This document shows, in pieces, positions 12,501-25,169 of a stretch of DNA of 64,000 nt. Source of the stretch: Sesamum alatum (lineage: Eukaryota > Streptophyta > Magnoliopsida > Lamiales > Pedaliaceae); the NCBI GenBank assembly GCA_034509735.1, contig JACGWO010000010.1, forward strand, positions 3,720,001 through 3,784,000, read 5' to 3'. Under the pieces are notes generated by a model that saw nothing but the letters and a program-made list of their open reading frames with translations, searched no databases and had not been told where the DNA came from. Made by a program: the position numbers and the translations under genes. How positions within the stretch are numbered: position 1 is the stretch's first letter; the number at the start of each line of letters is the position of its first letter.

Positions 12501-14752
12501 TATGGGTTTATTCAGAGCAATTTATGGTTCTAAGGAGTAAATATTTGGTCCTGTCTGATTGCGGTTGTGGTATTGGTCAAGAGTAACAGTTTCCTCCATT
12601 TGCATGTTAGGAATACAACAGATTTGTATTGTGTCTGTGGACAATAAAACCAAAAAAAAAAAAAAAAAAAAGAAGAAGAAGAAAACCCATTAAAGAAGGA
12701 TTTTGCTAGCTTTAGTTCTTTCAACATTAGTATAAACGTTATTCTAAAATGTAATTATTTTCCAAAAATTTCTGATATTACTAAAGACAGGGAGATGAGG
12801 GAATTATTGTTTACCTGAGAGATTTTCCTGGAAAGTCATGTTCCTGCTTGTCTTTTTTGCTTCTTGCCCCCCTTTTTCCATGGCGTGGAAGGAGCATGAG
12901 TCAAGAGGGTTTTCTCATGGATGTTCAGTTTGATTGTGAAGGAAATTTGACTTTATGCTATTGCAGTTTTCAACAGATCAGCCAGAGGTTAAGGGACATG
13001 GCAGTTTCTGAGTCTAAACGATCAACTGGATTTGCCAGAGAAGCAGTAGCTGCAGCAAACAGCATTGATGCTTTTCCCGATGAGCTTCAGGCAATCATCA
13101 GTCAAGTAGCTGTTAATATTCATGGCATCTGCGTTCCAAAATCATCACCAGATAATCCACAATATGATCCATTCAGGTTACACCTGCCTTCTGGCTTTTC
13201 TTAACTCAAAAACATTTACCCGATTTTCACGTCAAGTAACATCTCAAGTTTCTTTTGTGTATGAATGATGCATGTACTTCCCTTTGCAGGAAAGTTGTTA
13301 TTGATCTTTTCCTTGCTGAAGGACCAAATGCTAAGCTTAAAAAGGCTCCCATAATCGAGGCTGCTAAGATGGAACTCAAAAGGGATATAGCTCCGAACGA
13401 GTATCAGAAGGTACTTGAGCTTGTCATAATGATTAAGATGACTGCAATTGGTCTCTTTTACTGCATTCTGACCAGGTTTTAAGATCAAGTACTCTTGTCT
13501 CTCACCTACCCCACGTCAAACTCGCAATTTCCTTAAGACAGGAATTAGGTTTTGGCTTACATTGAGTGTGTGCTGGGGCGGGCGCTTGTGCGTTTGTGTG
13601 AAGGGAGGAAGAGAGAGGTGAGGGAGAGAGGGAGGCTTTTGAGCACACATCTTGCTGTTAAGCAATTGCTTCTAAACTTCTCCTATCTTAAAGAGTTAGA
13701 ACTTACAGCAGTAACAATTACACCCCCTATATTATATGTTTTTTAATTTGGCAATTAGCACTTGTCTCGATTTGTGCCCAAGGTAGACCGATGATAGTGC
13801 AAATGCAAGGAAATATGAGATGTGAGAATACTTCAAACTGATGGTAGGATTTGAGGAAAGATATTACAACTTTCTCAGAGGTTCTTAATCATGGTTAAGC
13901 TACCAATACTTCCCCAAAATTATTGCAAATACTTTTAACAATAAACCTTCTATTTGTTCTGATACTCAGTGGTGTTAATGGCTTAACTCAGCCATCCTTC
14001 ATAAAAAGAATAAATGCACATGATTTCAGAATTAAGTCGGCATATGTTTATCCATTATTGGTATATGTACATGCATCTATTGCAGAAGGCGGCCTCTGAA
14101 CTTTCTATCACAGAGACGAACATGGTCATTGTTTTCAAATTACCATTACATATTGCCTCTAATGGATGTTTGTATTGTAACTTATATTTTTCAATTATAC
14201 ACAGGAAGTAGAAAAGAAAGAAGAGAGAGGACTCCTGATAATCTTTTATATTATTATTCTATATTAGTACATTTTGTTTCCTGACATGGACAAAAGAATT
14301 CCTCAAGTTTCTCCTTATCCTTTGTTATTCCAAATGATGACAACTTTTGTTCTGCTTATCTAAATTCATGCTTATATGTTGCGCTCGCGATCATACTTTC
14401 GCAAATTTTTTCACTGCTTTAAGGAAAAGACTTTAAACACTCGAAAAATACCATGTCTGTTCTTTCTATCACTATTTTACTGGTGATAGTAGCTTCTGGC
14501 TTTAGTTATTTAAGAAAGCAATTACATTTGTTGGCACTTTCTTATGACAATCAAATGTGTTATTTGAAATTCTTTTAGCTGACTTAAGGCCTAAACAAAC
14601 TTCATGTGCGTGAATTGTAGATCACTCCTAACACTATTTTGATAATCTAGTTTTCTGTGCCTGTTGTCTTCTATGCTCTGCAGGTCTTACAGGAACTGTG
14701 TTTATCACAAGGTTCTGCTTGGGTGCTGAGGAGTGCTGATGGAAATCCATAG
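6569..14752 (+). CDS. RPC5: DNA-directed RNA polymerase III subunit RPC5
   Basis: Pol III-specific subunit (yeast Rpc37/human POLR3E family) that pairs with RPC4 in the nucleus for initiation, termination and reinitiation on tRNA and 5S genes. Inferred coding exons: 6569-6940, 7097-7165, 7303-7410, 7787-7855, 7993-8148, 8445-8480, 9245-9351, 9462-9533, 10330-10381, 10778-11388, 12967-13176, 13290-13410, 14684-14752. All phases fit, giving about 683 aa. Landmarks: acidic, Lys/Pro-rich N-terminus starting MADMDLDELLDG; the family core LYVLQYPLRPLWRPYE in exon 2; LHLNPVHAVVQLRPSM in exon 5; and a C-terminal extension in exons 10-13 with winged-helix-like character. The start at 6569 was preferred over the in-frame ATG at 6383, which would add a basic leader absent from the family. 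Intron 4 (7856-7992) appears to use a GC donor. Confidence 0.9.
12171..12196. repeat. Poly-C tract in RPC5 intron 10
   Basis: A run of C interrupted by a single T. A 20-base poly-A run followed by GAAGAAGAA lies 450 bp downstream in the same intron (12652 on). Such tracts are prone to slippage and can form i-motif/G-quadruplex structures. No function is implied. Confidence 0.8.
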
Positions 14753-16726
14753 CATTCAAGTTTATACTGTCAAATCCATAAACCGATATATGAGGTACCA
14801 ATTAAGTACTTACAAATGTATATGTTGATAAACTAGGGTTGAATAGCAGGCACATCTCACCACAAGATACATAGCCAAAATGCACTGGGGATCATAAGCT
14901 ATGTTCAGGTCCTTCAGGATAAGACATCCCTGATTATCTTTTCAAAAGAAAATTGTTACTTATATGGATATATTAAAATTCTTTGATCGTGTATCTTGTG
15001 TACGAGTTTTAAGGGGTCAAAGCTTCGTAGAGAAGAAATAGACTCTGTTGAAGTATACTTTGATATGATTTTGTGCTTCTGAAAATTTGCATTTCTTTTA
15101 GATGCGAACATAGTCCTTATCGTGTTAGGTGTTTGTTGAAATTTGTCTTTTTCTAAGAATGATCAAGTTAAATGCAGACGCGCTCAATAAGTGTGTATTT
15201 TCTTATATATCAGTTTGCACCTGCCTTTTCGTAAGCAGAAAGGTATGTGTATCAAGCTCATGGTTGGTGGCTGGTTGTTTGGATGTTCATCCTTCTATTG
15301 GAGCTCTTAGTTAAGTTGTAGAAGGTATTAACTCTAGTTGACATGCGCTTTTTGCTATTACATACATGATATATCAATATTTAGGAATTACATTATGAGC
15401 TTACCAGGAACTTACTTTTTCAGAATCAGATATTGGGTTCATTACCGTAAACGTCTGGTCAACATGATAATTAATAGTTTGTTCAAACACTTGTTTTCGC
15501 TGAATTTAGTTGGTTCAGCGAAGCATGAGTTCCTGATTCCCAGTGTGTACTATCTGACTGATATTGCTACTTAGCATTGCAATAGGTTTGAGAAAGCATA
15601 ATAGAGAACATCAAATTGTTACGCCCATCATTTCTTAATCTTTTCTTTGAGTTTCCACAGTAGCTTCCTTGTAAGATCACAGTGCTTTTGCTAATATTAG
15701 ATTCTGTATATTCTGACGATATATCCTGCCATTCCACAGCTTAACAATTTCATGTTGATGTCGGGTCGTCTTTTTGCTCGTCGATACAGTCAATCTATCT
15801 TGGTAATTGATGCTATGGAATTTATCTGAATGGACTATTTTCTTGAGTCTTTCTGACCCAAAGCTCCTATATGGAGACTTGATCCTTGGACTAGAAAACG
15901 GGATGTTTCTTGGATTTTGCATGATCATAAACCAGAAATCTCACCAGACATACTTTGTCGTTTTCAATTGCTTTCAATTGTTTTCAATTACTGTGAAACA
16001 ATATGGTCTGGATATTTTTCATACACATGGTTACTGAGGAACCAATCATCGTACACGTACATATACCTGATTCTTACACTGTTGAAGTAACATAGCAGAT
16101 AGGTTCAACAGGCCAAAATTTTCTTGCAACATTAAGTGCCACAACCTAAATTTATACCTTGTTTATTGTGAAGTGATTTTGCAGGTGCTGCACCCTATTT
16201 TCATACTTACATGCCAAACTCGTTTGTGGTTCAGGAATGAATCTCTTTGCTGCATTTGAAATTCATGGGGGGGAAAGAATAGGCCATACGACAAGTTTGT
16301 TATACTACGGACAACGACGAGGACGAGGACGAGGACGACGTTGTACTGCTTGAAGACTGGGAAAGGCAGCTTAGAATACCTCTCAATTACAATGTGTGGT
16401 TGGCTGTACAGTTGAAATAGGCGCTAATCAACAAATATTAGGTCTTTTGCTCCCATGTTGTGCCATTTGTTGAACGAAATATTTCATAAAGTGATTCACT
16501 GCTTCAAAATGATACTCCAATTTTCTTTAATTTATTCTTCGTTATTTTTTAGGAATAATTAATTGAAAATACCGTTCTTGCGAACATAGTCTATTTCACC
16601 TCCTCATGTAGTGATGCAACATTATATTATTAATTGCAATTGTTGAAAGATAACATTAAAAGGTTAGTTGTAAAACTTTATCTTAGTCCCATGAAATGTC
16701 AAATTTTGGGATGAGCGGGAAATTAG
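14753..16726. other. RPC5 3' region and intergenic sequence
   Basis: Immediately after the RPC5 stop the sequence is AT-rich with no conserved open frame, so the first part is probably 3' UTR. Only one segment attracts attention: a stop-bounded open frame at 16283-16420 with a run of alternating Asp/Glu (GACGAG repeats) that continues as DWERQLRIPLN and ends in a stop. It has no ATG and may be an exon remnant. Nothing else was recognised. Confidence 0.5.
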
Positions 16727-17345
16727 GGCTGGGCATCGGGTTTGCATAGTTCGCGTTGGGTATCCAAAATTTCAAGCAACTACAATAGTTATTTGATTTC
16801 GATTCGAAGTTTGTGAGTAACTGATATTTGGGTATCCGATTTAATTGCGTATTTGACAATTGAATATGTTTGATCCACAATTTTTTAACTTTAATAAACT
16901 AAATTAAACAATAAAATATGGAAATATATAAATTGATAGAAATTAAGTCAATCATTATAAATTAAATATATAAGAAAGTTAAACATTAAACATTAACATT
17001 TAAATTTGATAAATTTATGTCACCTTCATTTTGTGATATTTTAGGGTTTATAGAAATGCAAATTGTGGAAAGAAGAGACAAGTAAAAGAGTATTTGAAAA
17101 TGAATTTTGGTTGGAAGAGAAGACGAAATCGAAAAGATTTGCAAGAAGGAGAAAGAAAATAATTTTTTCAAATGTCGGGTACTTGATCCAGCAGTTTGAA
17201 TAAGACTCCCATACCCAAAATTCGATCCGAGTTATAAAAATTGAGTATTGAGTTACTTGACATCCAATTTTGTTTTAAACAAAAAATTCACAAAAATAAT
17301 TGAATCGAGTCCCGAATTACCCGACTCGAACGTCCATCCCAGCTG
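16727..17345. mobile_element. Degenerate hAT-like element
   Basis: It begins with GGGCTGGGCATCGGG and ends with CGAACGTCCATCCCAGC, an imperfect inverted pair. Subterminal GGGTATCCG and TTACCCGACTCG motifs recall the better-preserved element at 675-1450. The interior is AT-rich and non-coding. No clear 8-bp duplication was found, so boundaries are approximate. Confidence 0.45.
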
Positions 17346-17623
17346 CAACCAAGACAACAATTAAGGTTAAGGAGGATGATGTAACATCTTAAAGATGAAA
17401 TATTTTGAAAAATAGTTATGATTTAAATTAGATATTTCACTTTCAATTATTTTCAGTTGAAAAATAATGTTTTTGTATTAATTTAGGAAATGTTAGTGAT
17501 CTTTCTCTGATGTCCCCTTCAAACCTAATATACAAAACTCTATTTTCATTTCATCCTTAAACCCTTCACAGTTCACACTCACTGCACTCTTACTTCCTCC
17601 CCTCCAAAACCCTAAACCGCACG

Positions 17624-18859
17624 ATGTCACCCTCTCTAGCTCTCCGCCGCGTCCGCCACCTCTCAACCGCCGCCGTCAAACCCATGACAATTTCCAGACC
17701 AAGAACAACTCAAAAAAGCATATGATCCCGACGAGGCCTCAAGATTTACTCCTCTTTCACCGCCGCTAATGACCCCTCCACCTCGCCCGCCTCCACGCGC
17801 TACGCCCAGGAATCAGCCGTCCGCCGCCTCGCTAAATCCCACCGCTTCGCCGACATCAAGACCTTCCTCGAGTCCCACAAATCTCAACCCCAAATCACAC
17901 ATGAGCCCTTCCTCTCGTCCCTCATTCGATCTTACGGCGTCGCCGGAATGTTCGAAAATGCCCTAAATACTTACAACCAAATGACCGATTTGGGCACCCC
18001 TCGGTCTGCGCTTTCCTTCAATGCACTCCTCTCCGCTTGTGTTAACTCCAAGGTGTTTGATCGCGTGCCTCTTTATTTCGATGAATTTCCTGCCAAGTTT
18101 GGGTTTCAGCCAGATAAGTTCTCGTATGGAATATTGCTCAAGGCTTACTGCGAGATGGGCTCGCCCGAGACGGCGATGCAGAGGTTGAGTGAAATGGAGG
18201 AGAAGGGAATTGAGATTGGGGTGATTTCGTTTACCACGATTTTGCACGCATTGTACAAGGAGGGCAGGATTGATGATGCCGAAAAGTTTTGGGATGAGAT
18301 GGTTACGAAAGAGAAATGCACGCCTGATGTCGGGTCCTATAATGTGAAACTCTGGCATGTTCATCACAGTGGGAAGCCGGAAGCTGTGAAGGCTTTGATG
18401 GAGGAAATGGAGAATGCTGGAATACAACCAGATACTATTAGTTATAACTATTTGATTACTTGCTATTGTTTAAATGGGATGATGGATGAAGCCAAGAAGG
18501 TGTATGATGATCTGTCGAAGGCGAAAGGGTTGAATCCGAATGCTGCTACTTTTAGAACTCTGATCTTTCATCTGTGTAAGAAGGGACGGTTCGTTACAGC
18601 GTATAAGGTCTTCAAGAAGAGTGTGAAGGTGCACAAGATTCCAGATTTCAACACTTTGAAGTATTTGTTAGAGGGATTGGCTAAGGGGGGGCATATGGAT
18701 GAGGCCAAAGCTATGATCAGGACGACGAACAAGAAGTTCCCTCCTGAATTGTTGAAGGCTTGGGGGAAACTCGCGGAGGATCTTGGGTTGGGTAATGTTG
18801 GTAATGAAGAGACTGAAAAAGGGGTTGATTCTGCTGATGAAAACAAGGCCAGTACATGA
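17624..18859 (+). pseudogene. Pentatricopeptide repeat (PPR) protein gene with two compensating frameshifts
   Basis: Organelle-targeted PPR proteins bind RNA through tandem 35-residue helical pairs. This intronless locus matches the roughly 410-aa P-class family that includes Arabidopsis At4g36680/At2g18520. From 17948 it encodes 303 aa with repeat signatures such as GTPRSALSFNALLSACV, PDKFSYGILLKAYCEMG, PDTISYNYLITCYC and NAATFRTLIFHLCKKG. The family start is the ATG at 17624, which opens a Ser/Ala/Arg-rich presequence. That frame meets TGA at 17723-17725. The family motif LKKAYDPDEA (about 17708-17737) is in the +1 frame, and a missing base near 17738 returns to the first frame. So two 1-bp indels about 30 bp apart leave one stop. 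It could be a mild pseudogene, a sequencing or assembly error, or a gene starting at 17948 without its presequence. Confidence 0.8.
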
Positions 18860-19686
18860 AATTGGGTCTCTTGAATAGGAGGAATTAGATTGTTTCTTGT
18901 ACAACTTGTGATTGATTGAGTAGATTGAATTTCGAGTTGTAATCAAGCTTTAAGTCCAACAATTCGTAGTGACGCCTCTTGCTTGATCGAATAGGATGAT
19001 ATTTTGAGACTATGTGGGGGTTTTTGTAGTGCACCTGAAGAAGCTTAGAACATCAAAACTTATTTGATCTCTCATTGTTCACGAGATTCGAACCACTGTT
19101 GCTTTGATTCTGCTTTTCTCGGGTGCCTTGTGCCTGTGACTGGCTGTAGTCCTGAGCTGATAATAGAAGTTTCCGATTTCTTCTCTCTATCATGTTCTTC
19201 TCCAATAATTTAGTAGGATATTTCTGAGAAATACTGAAAAGATTTCAACATTGCTCCTTGATCCGTTGATTTTGTACATTGATAAGGGAATGTGGTTATT
19301 GCAGTATTGCTAAATAAAACATTGGGTGACAGGATATGAGCTTCATAATGCGAGCTGGTAGATCAACTTGTATATCTGATGAACATTGCAATGTTGAGCA
19401 GTCATGGCTGTTCTTGATCTGAAGTTTGATTTGGCATCATTTTCTGCTAAAACACATTGATCCATTTTTATCTCAGCTGAATATCCTTCAATCATAACGA
19501 AACAGCAAATATTCATCTGGATAAGTCACACTTGTAACTGGACTTAAATAATGAGAACTGAGAATCGAGATTGTTAATAAAATGAAGAATTCTGCACTTG
19601 GATGTAAACAAAATTGCAGACACGAATTGCTTCAATATTCGATACATGGAACACCATATCAAATGATTGAGAACTTCCATGCTAAG
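18860..19686. other. Convergent 3' intergenic region
   Basis: Space between the stops of the PPR locus (+) and the PHIP1-like gene (-). It should hold both 3' UTRs. AATAAA-like motifs occur on both strands (AATAAAA at 19313; TTATTT-type on the opposite strand). No additional gene was seen. Confidence 0.5.
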
Positions 19687-22363
19687 TTATGTTGCAACAG
19701 CATTTGCTAGATCAGCAGCTTGTTTCTTCGGGCAAGATGACGAAAGGTGGCCTTTCTCCCCGCACTCATAACATGTGCGCCTCCTTATTTTTGAACTTAC
19801 AGCGGTCACCGCGCTGCTATTTTCTTGATCATCACCAACTGCACTAACCTTACTGCTGCCGTTTTCTTGATCTTTACTGACTGCATTAACCTTACCGCTG
19901 GCATTTTCTTGATCTTTACTAGCTGCATTAACCTTACCGCTGGCATTTTCTTGATCTTTACTAGCTGCGTTAGCCTTACCACTGTCAACTCCAGTATCTT
20001 TTGGAGTGGATTTTAACTTGGTAATAGTTCCCTTTTTGGGTACAGCACAGCTTATTCTAACAGGTCTGCCGCAGACAATGCTTTGATCCAGTTTCAGAGC
20101 CATGTTCAAGGAAAGATTATCCGCAAAATCCACATGGCCATATCCCTTGAATTCCCCGGTCTCCTTGTCTTCACCAAATCGGATAGAAGTAATAGTGCAA
20201 TCTGAGAAAAGTTTCCTCAAATCTTCCTCAGTTACATCCCATGACAAATTTCCGACGTAGATTCTATTGTAACCCTCCAGTACTGCTGGTGCAAAGTTGG
20301 GCAATTTGTTCACTCTAGCTGACTTGAAAGGCTGGATTTTCAGAAACAGTCCACCCCTGAAATTGGATAGGAAGGTTGAGTCACAACACTGATGTTTTGG
20401 AATAAAAGTTTTTGACTGTTAGCAACTTACATGTCGGAACCATCAAGGGCCAATGCTCTTTTAGCTGCTGCTTCAGTCTGCAAAAGAGAAAGAAGGAATG
20501 AACCAAATGATGTTCGTCCTATGTCTCTCAATGAACAAATCGATGCAATAACTAACCATTGTTGTGGAGAAGAAAGGTTACGAAAGAAAAATCTATTTAT
20601 ACAACTTCAACATATATAACTTGATCTATTATGGAAGTTAATGATATCTGCTCACCTTCAAAAGCAAATAAGATAACAGAATTTAGCTCTTCCTTTTATT
20701 TTTTAACCAAATTGTCTGCTTTACAATTCATGATGCTGATCAGATGTACAATGTGATAAATCTCAAAAGGAATGTTCAACAGAATTGGCAAGCAAATAGT
20801 GCATAATCTAGGTCAGAAACCTACCTTGAAAGTCATTATAGCAATCCCTCTGAATTTCCCAGTGTCTGGGAACGTCATACAATCAACACTAGTAATGGTA
20901 CCACAGCCTTCAAAATAACTCCTAATGTCATCCTCAGTGGAGTAGTATGGAATGCCTCCAACATATACTTTTGAAGATAGCTCCACTCCTTGTCTGCTGG
21001 AATAATACCAATTCAAATAAGGCAACGGAGGAAGGTATTGCCGTAAATTCTCTAGAGCTATTCAGAAATATGTCATACGCATTTTCAACAACGTAAAATT
21101 TATCTAAGCTTTTTTCACAAATCAGAACAATATGGCTTTAAAGGAAGTCTCATGAAGAGTGTTGAATGTCTTCTTAAATTCTTTCTTTAGATCTTCATTA
21201 GTCAGACTTTTCATTTGCATTTGGTATATTAACAGTATCAGCAACACTGAACCGTATTTCTGTCTGAATTATGAGCAGATACTTTCTTTCCCTATTAATA
21301 TATTCCCAAATTCCTCTTATATGCAAAGATATGACTGATGAAATCAGGGGAAGCACACCCCCATGCAAATTACCCTGAGAAAAGTGAACATGCAACTAAT
21401 ACTATCAGAATACACTGCTTACCACTCAGCTATCAAGCTGAAACTAAGACCATATCTAGCATATCAAATCCTTCCATTTCCAAGACAAATCAACAGTTAT
21501 TGGATTTAAGCCTCACCCAAGCACGAAGATTTTGTTTTTTCACTCAATAGGAATTCACTCGCATTAGAGTAGATGTGGTGCCAATGGATAAGAGAGTTAA
21601 CAGTTTGATGCAATAAATGTAACCACCAAACATGCAACCTATTTGATAAAGATTTTATCTTAAACCACAATACTTTTCTTTCAGTGTTTCTGCTAAGCCT
21701 ACGTAAATATTATCCAACTGTCCATTATGTCTTCCACACTTGGATAAATTGGAAAATACCAAGCAGATATGCTCATATGCCTCACGGAGACTTCAGATGC
21801 CAAAGATAAAGAGAATATAACTTCCTCTGAACCACGTACCTCTCAGTGCTTGTACATGCCTTTGCAACAAGTTGTTCTGCACTAACTTCATTCCCATTCT
21901 GCTCATGCACTTCCTCCTTGAGTTGCCTTTTTCCAGCCTTCTTCTTAGCTTTCCTTTTATTTTTAGCTTTCTTCTTTTTGTTTAATTGTTCTTGCTTCTT
22001 CTCTTTCACATTCTCTGATGCCTCACTTTCATCTCTTTTCCTTTTCTTCTTTTTAACATCCACATCATCTGACCTCAACCCATCTTCTGTCTTTCCCTCT
22101 GCATCACCCCTTATTACTGTATGTTTACTAACCTCTGAGCTCCCTTGCTCTGCTCTTTCTCTTCGTTTTTGTCTTTTTGACAACTTGGCCCTTTGTGCCT
22201 CAGAACTCACTAGGATCTTTAGAGGATCTGAGGCTTTTGACTCCGGATCTCTGAGATTCCCAGAATCCTTGTCAGTCAAGTTATGCTGAGCCTCTGATGC
22301 TGCAATAAGTTCAGCTTTCGCAGCTCTCAACTTTTGCTTTAGCTTCTTGTTTGATAATACCAT
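19687..22363 (-). CDS. PHIP1: Phragmoplastin-interacting protein 1-like RNA-binding protein
   Basis: PHIP1 of Arabidopsis is described as a Lys-rich protein with two RRMs and CCHC knuckles that binds phragmoplastin and Ran-related mRNA at the cell plate. Role here is by homology. Inferred coding exons on the minus strand: 22363-21840, 20993-20825, 20477-20431, 20356-19687, about 469 aa. Order: Lys-rich basic N-terminus (residues 1-174, several KKKK runs), RRM1 with KVYVGGIPYYSTEDDIRSYF and FRGIAIMTF, RRM2 with RIYVGNLSWDVTEEDLRKLF and FKGYGHVDF, a 14-residue repeat region, then one knuckle CYECGEKGHLSSSCP near the C-terminus. As I recall Arabidopsis PHIP1 it has three knuckles; this one has one. 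The start at 22363 follows a 5' UTR acceptor at 22407-22406. The exon 2 acceptor could alternatively be 3 nt upstream. Confidence 0.88.
19810..19977 (-). repeat. 42-bp coding minisatellite in the PHIP1-like gene
   Basis: Four in-frame 42-bp units encode 14-residue repeats of the type KVNAASKDQENASG. The upstream two are nearly identical at the DNA level and the downstream two have diverged (GSS, DDQENSSA). They lie between RRM2 and the zinc knuckle. Near-identity of adjacent units suggests recent slippage or unequal exchange and probable length polymorphism. Confidence 0.9.
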
Positions 22364-24000
22364 TCTTCTTCTTTTTTGTCCTCTTCTCCTTGCGATGCAA
22401 GCAACCTGACACATCATCCACACATTTCAAAGTTTCAAGTGAGACATAGATGCATTGAACTTGAGAAGAGAAGGTGTCAGCAGGACAACAATAAAGAGGC
22501 GAAAAAGAAAAATTGGGGAATTACTATTACTGATTGACGTATCAAAGAAGTTCAAAATGGGAAAAATAAGCTGAATGGTATGCATTTCAAAGAGAAGGAA
22601 GCCTTAGAATTTGACCAACCAAGCACTTTTTCTCACAGCAAAATTGAAATTCCTCCAACATTCTAGCAAACAACAAATATATATATTTGACATGCTTATT
22701 ACGATTTTGTCAGAAGACCTGCTAGCAACAGAAGGTGGCAAGACACTGAAGAACTTCAATGACATGAATGGAAACTGGCGCCATACAATTTAGATGAGAC
22801 GCCCATCACCATCATCAGCCACCAAGCTGCGACCAATAGCCTCCAATGTCTAGTAAGGAGGACTTTAACCAAAAGTACCCATATTTTTAATACCAAAGCA
22901 CGTATAAAATATAGAAATACTGCCTGCAGTCATGCCTACAACTCGAAAGGAACATCTGATGAGTTTTCTCTATCTAGTCTAACAGTAGTTATGACCTTAA
23001 GTTTCATCTTACCCTCTCAAACTTACGGTGGTAGTGAACCATATTGAGCTTGCATAGTCAGATAACCAAACTCCTAAGTGGGTGTGACTCTATGAAATTA
23101 TAGACAGTTTGATGAGTCAATCTCACAACGCCAATACAAATAGTCACAAGAACAATGTCTTCTCACAAAATGACAATTTGCTTTGTATTTTTTATGAAAA
23201 ACATTGTATACAGTTGTAGAAACAATTCACACAAGACAACCAACAAGTCTTTCTTTGTTTACTATTATGTTAAACAACCAGAACTACTGCAGCAGACATG
23301 TTATACAAATAAACTCATGAGCAAACTGCAAACGTAGCAATTTCATTTCAAATTCTAACCGAGCACAGTTGCAAGTTCAATAAAGTAAAGCTTGAGCAAA
23401 AAATAAAAAATAAAAAAAATTCAGATATCAAATCCTTAAAAAAGGAAAAAATGCATCCACTCCTAATAATTCCTCAATAGCCCTCAATCTTTAACTTAAT
23501 TACAGGCAACTTCGGTTCCTTCTTTCAGCGAATGCCCCATCTATGTTCTAGCGTCTTCTAACTAACATACTGCCTCAAATACTTGAACAAAAACACCGAA
23601 ATGGAGAAACAACAAATTATTCAATGATGCAGTGTAGAATATTGAAAGCTCATTCCACTAGCAATATCTTCCTAATCCAGCGTTTGGAAAACCGGAACCA
23701 GGTATACTTTAAAAAAGAATCGACTTTCAATCAAAATGCTATTCAATCTAGAATAACAATTAGCATGTTCAGCGGTACCTGTTAGTTCCCGATGATTTCC
23801 CGCCGCGGTTAATATCCACCAACACCGCTCAAAGGCCGCGCACTCGAGAGTTTCTTTTGCAGAGCGCAAATCTCCTCTGCTAGTCTACTGCAGCTCACCT
23901 AAGAGCGGACGACGCCGGTGACAGCGGAAAGAAGTCGGCGGCGCAGCGCTTCCTCGCGGCGGCAATTTGCTGCTTTGGTCTCGTCCTCTCAAGTTGTCCC
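22364..24000 (-). other. 5' UTR, 5' UTR intron and promoter of the PHIP1-like gene
   Basis: On the minus strand a GC-rich leader (about 23990-23779) ends at an AG|GTACCG donor (gt at 23778-23777). A TGTCAG acceptor lies at 22407-22406, just upstream of the ATG. This predicts a first non-coding exon and a 1.37-kb leader intron, a layout common in constitutively expressed plant genes. No other gene was seen in the intron. Confidence 0.6.
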
Positions 24001-24374
24001 TTATTCTCACTTAAACCCCTCCCCCGCCCCCCAACCTGTTAATTATTTGTTTTTTTAAACTAGCCCCACAAATTCCTAGAAATCTAAAAATTTCCCAAAA
24101 TTGCATCAAAATGTAATTACAAGTAATTTAAGGGACAATAGTGAAAATATTCACACACTTTTAAAATAAAAAAATATGAAATAACAATTTAAATTTTTAT
24201 AAGAGGGGGAAATCAAAATAAATAATTGGATGTAATCTAATTCTTCTTATAATTGTTTTATGGTTCGAGTCGTGAAGTTCAAAAGTATAAATTTTTTAAG
24301 ATATGAGAAACTTGAAATAATAGTTTATATTTGATTTAAAATCCTTGATTAATAAAATAAAATAGATTTATTTA

Positions 24375-24866
24375 GGGTTAATTATAATGTATTTTTCTCT
24401 TTGTAATTTAAAAAATTATATTTAGTACCATTGATGTTTTGTTTGTGTCTAATGAATAGATCCAATCTTAGTTAAAATTCACAATTTTTGTTAAATTAGC
24501 AAAAAAATTGAATAAAAATTTAAATTTACCTCTAGTTGCCTTATTAATAAATCTTTTTTTTTACCAAACTACTCTTAGTACATTTTTACACGCTAATGCA
24601 TTCGATGAGATATATCTTCACGCTTATAAAGGCAAATTGATTAGAAAATAATTGTTTACCCTGCAATAAGTCAGTCATAAGTCAATTGGAGGTAAATATG
24701 AATTTTCATTCATTTTTTTGCTAATATCAGCAAATGCAATGAATTTTGATTAATAAAACAATTTATTTATTAGATAGAAACACATGTACTAGATGTAATT
24801 CTATGAACCACATGGGATTTACGTGTAATTACACTAAATTGCATGGGATGACGGTGTAATTATCCC
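24375..24866. mobile_element. MULE-like MITE in the divergent promoter region
   Basis: It runs from GGGTTAATTATAATG to GTGTAATTATCCC. Flanks ATTTATTTA (24366-24374) and GTTTATTTA (24867-24875) match at 8 of 9 bases, a Mutator-type duplication. Internal phrases are shared with the elements at 5313 and 27206. It lies between the divergently transcribed PHIP1-like and SF3B4 genes. Confidence 0.7.
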
Positions 24867-25169
24867 GTTTATTTATACGATGTTACTTTTTTAAAATAAT
24901 TATTTTGTAAGAACTTAATATGTGTATGATGGGTGGTTAATGTACTACATTGAAAAGATAGGGGGAGCTAAGTAAGACTTCTTATTATTCAAGAGGCTAA
25001 AGTATAATTTATCCTTTTCTAGTTTTCATTTTAGTAATTTAAAGTCCAGTGTATTTCGTTTCATTTCATTTTCTTTCTTATTTCTTATATCAAAAACACC
25101 TAAAACCCCTGCAGCTCTACTCTCTGTTTTTTTCATTACAATCTTCTCAGTGGGTAAAATCCGGGGACC

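Noticed and set aside
19810..19977. CRISPR-like array
   Set aside because: The 42-bp units are contiguous with no spacers and are in frame in a plant gene.
21846..22289. Plus-strand 147-residue ORF rich in Phe, Ser and Leu
   Set aside because: It is the antisense shadow of the Lys-rich first exon of the PHIP1-like gene.
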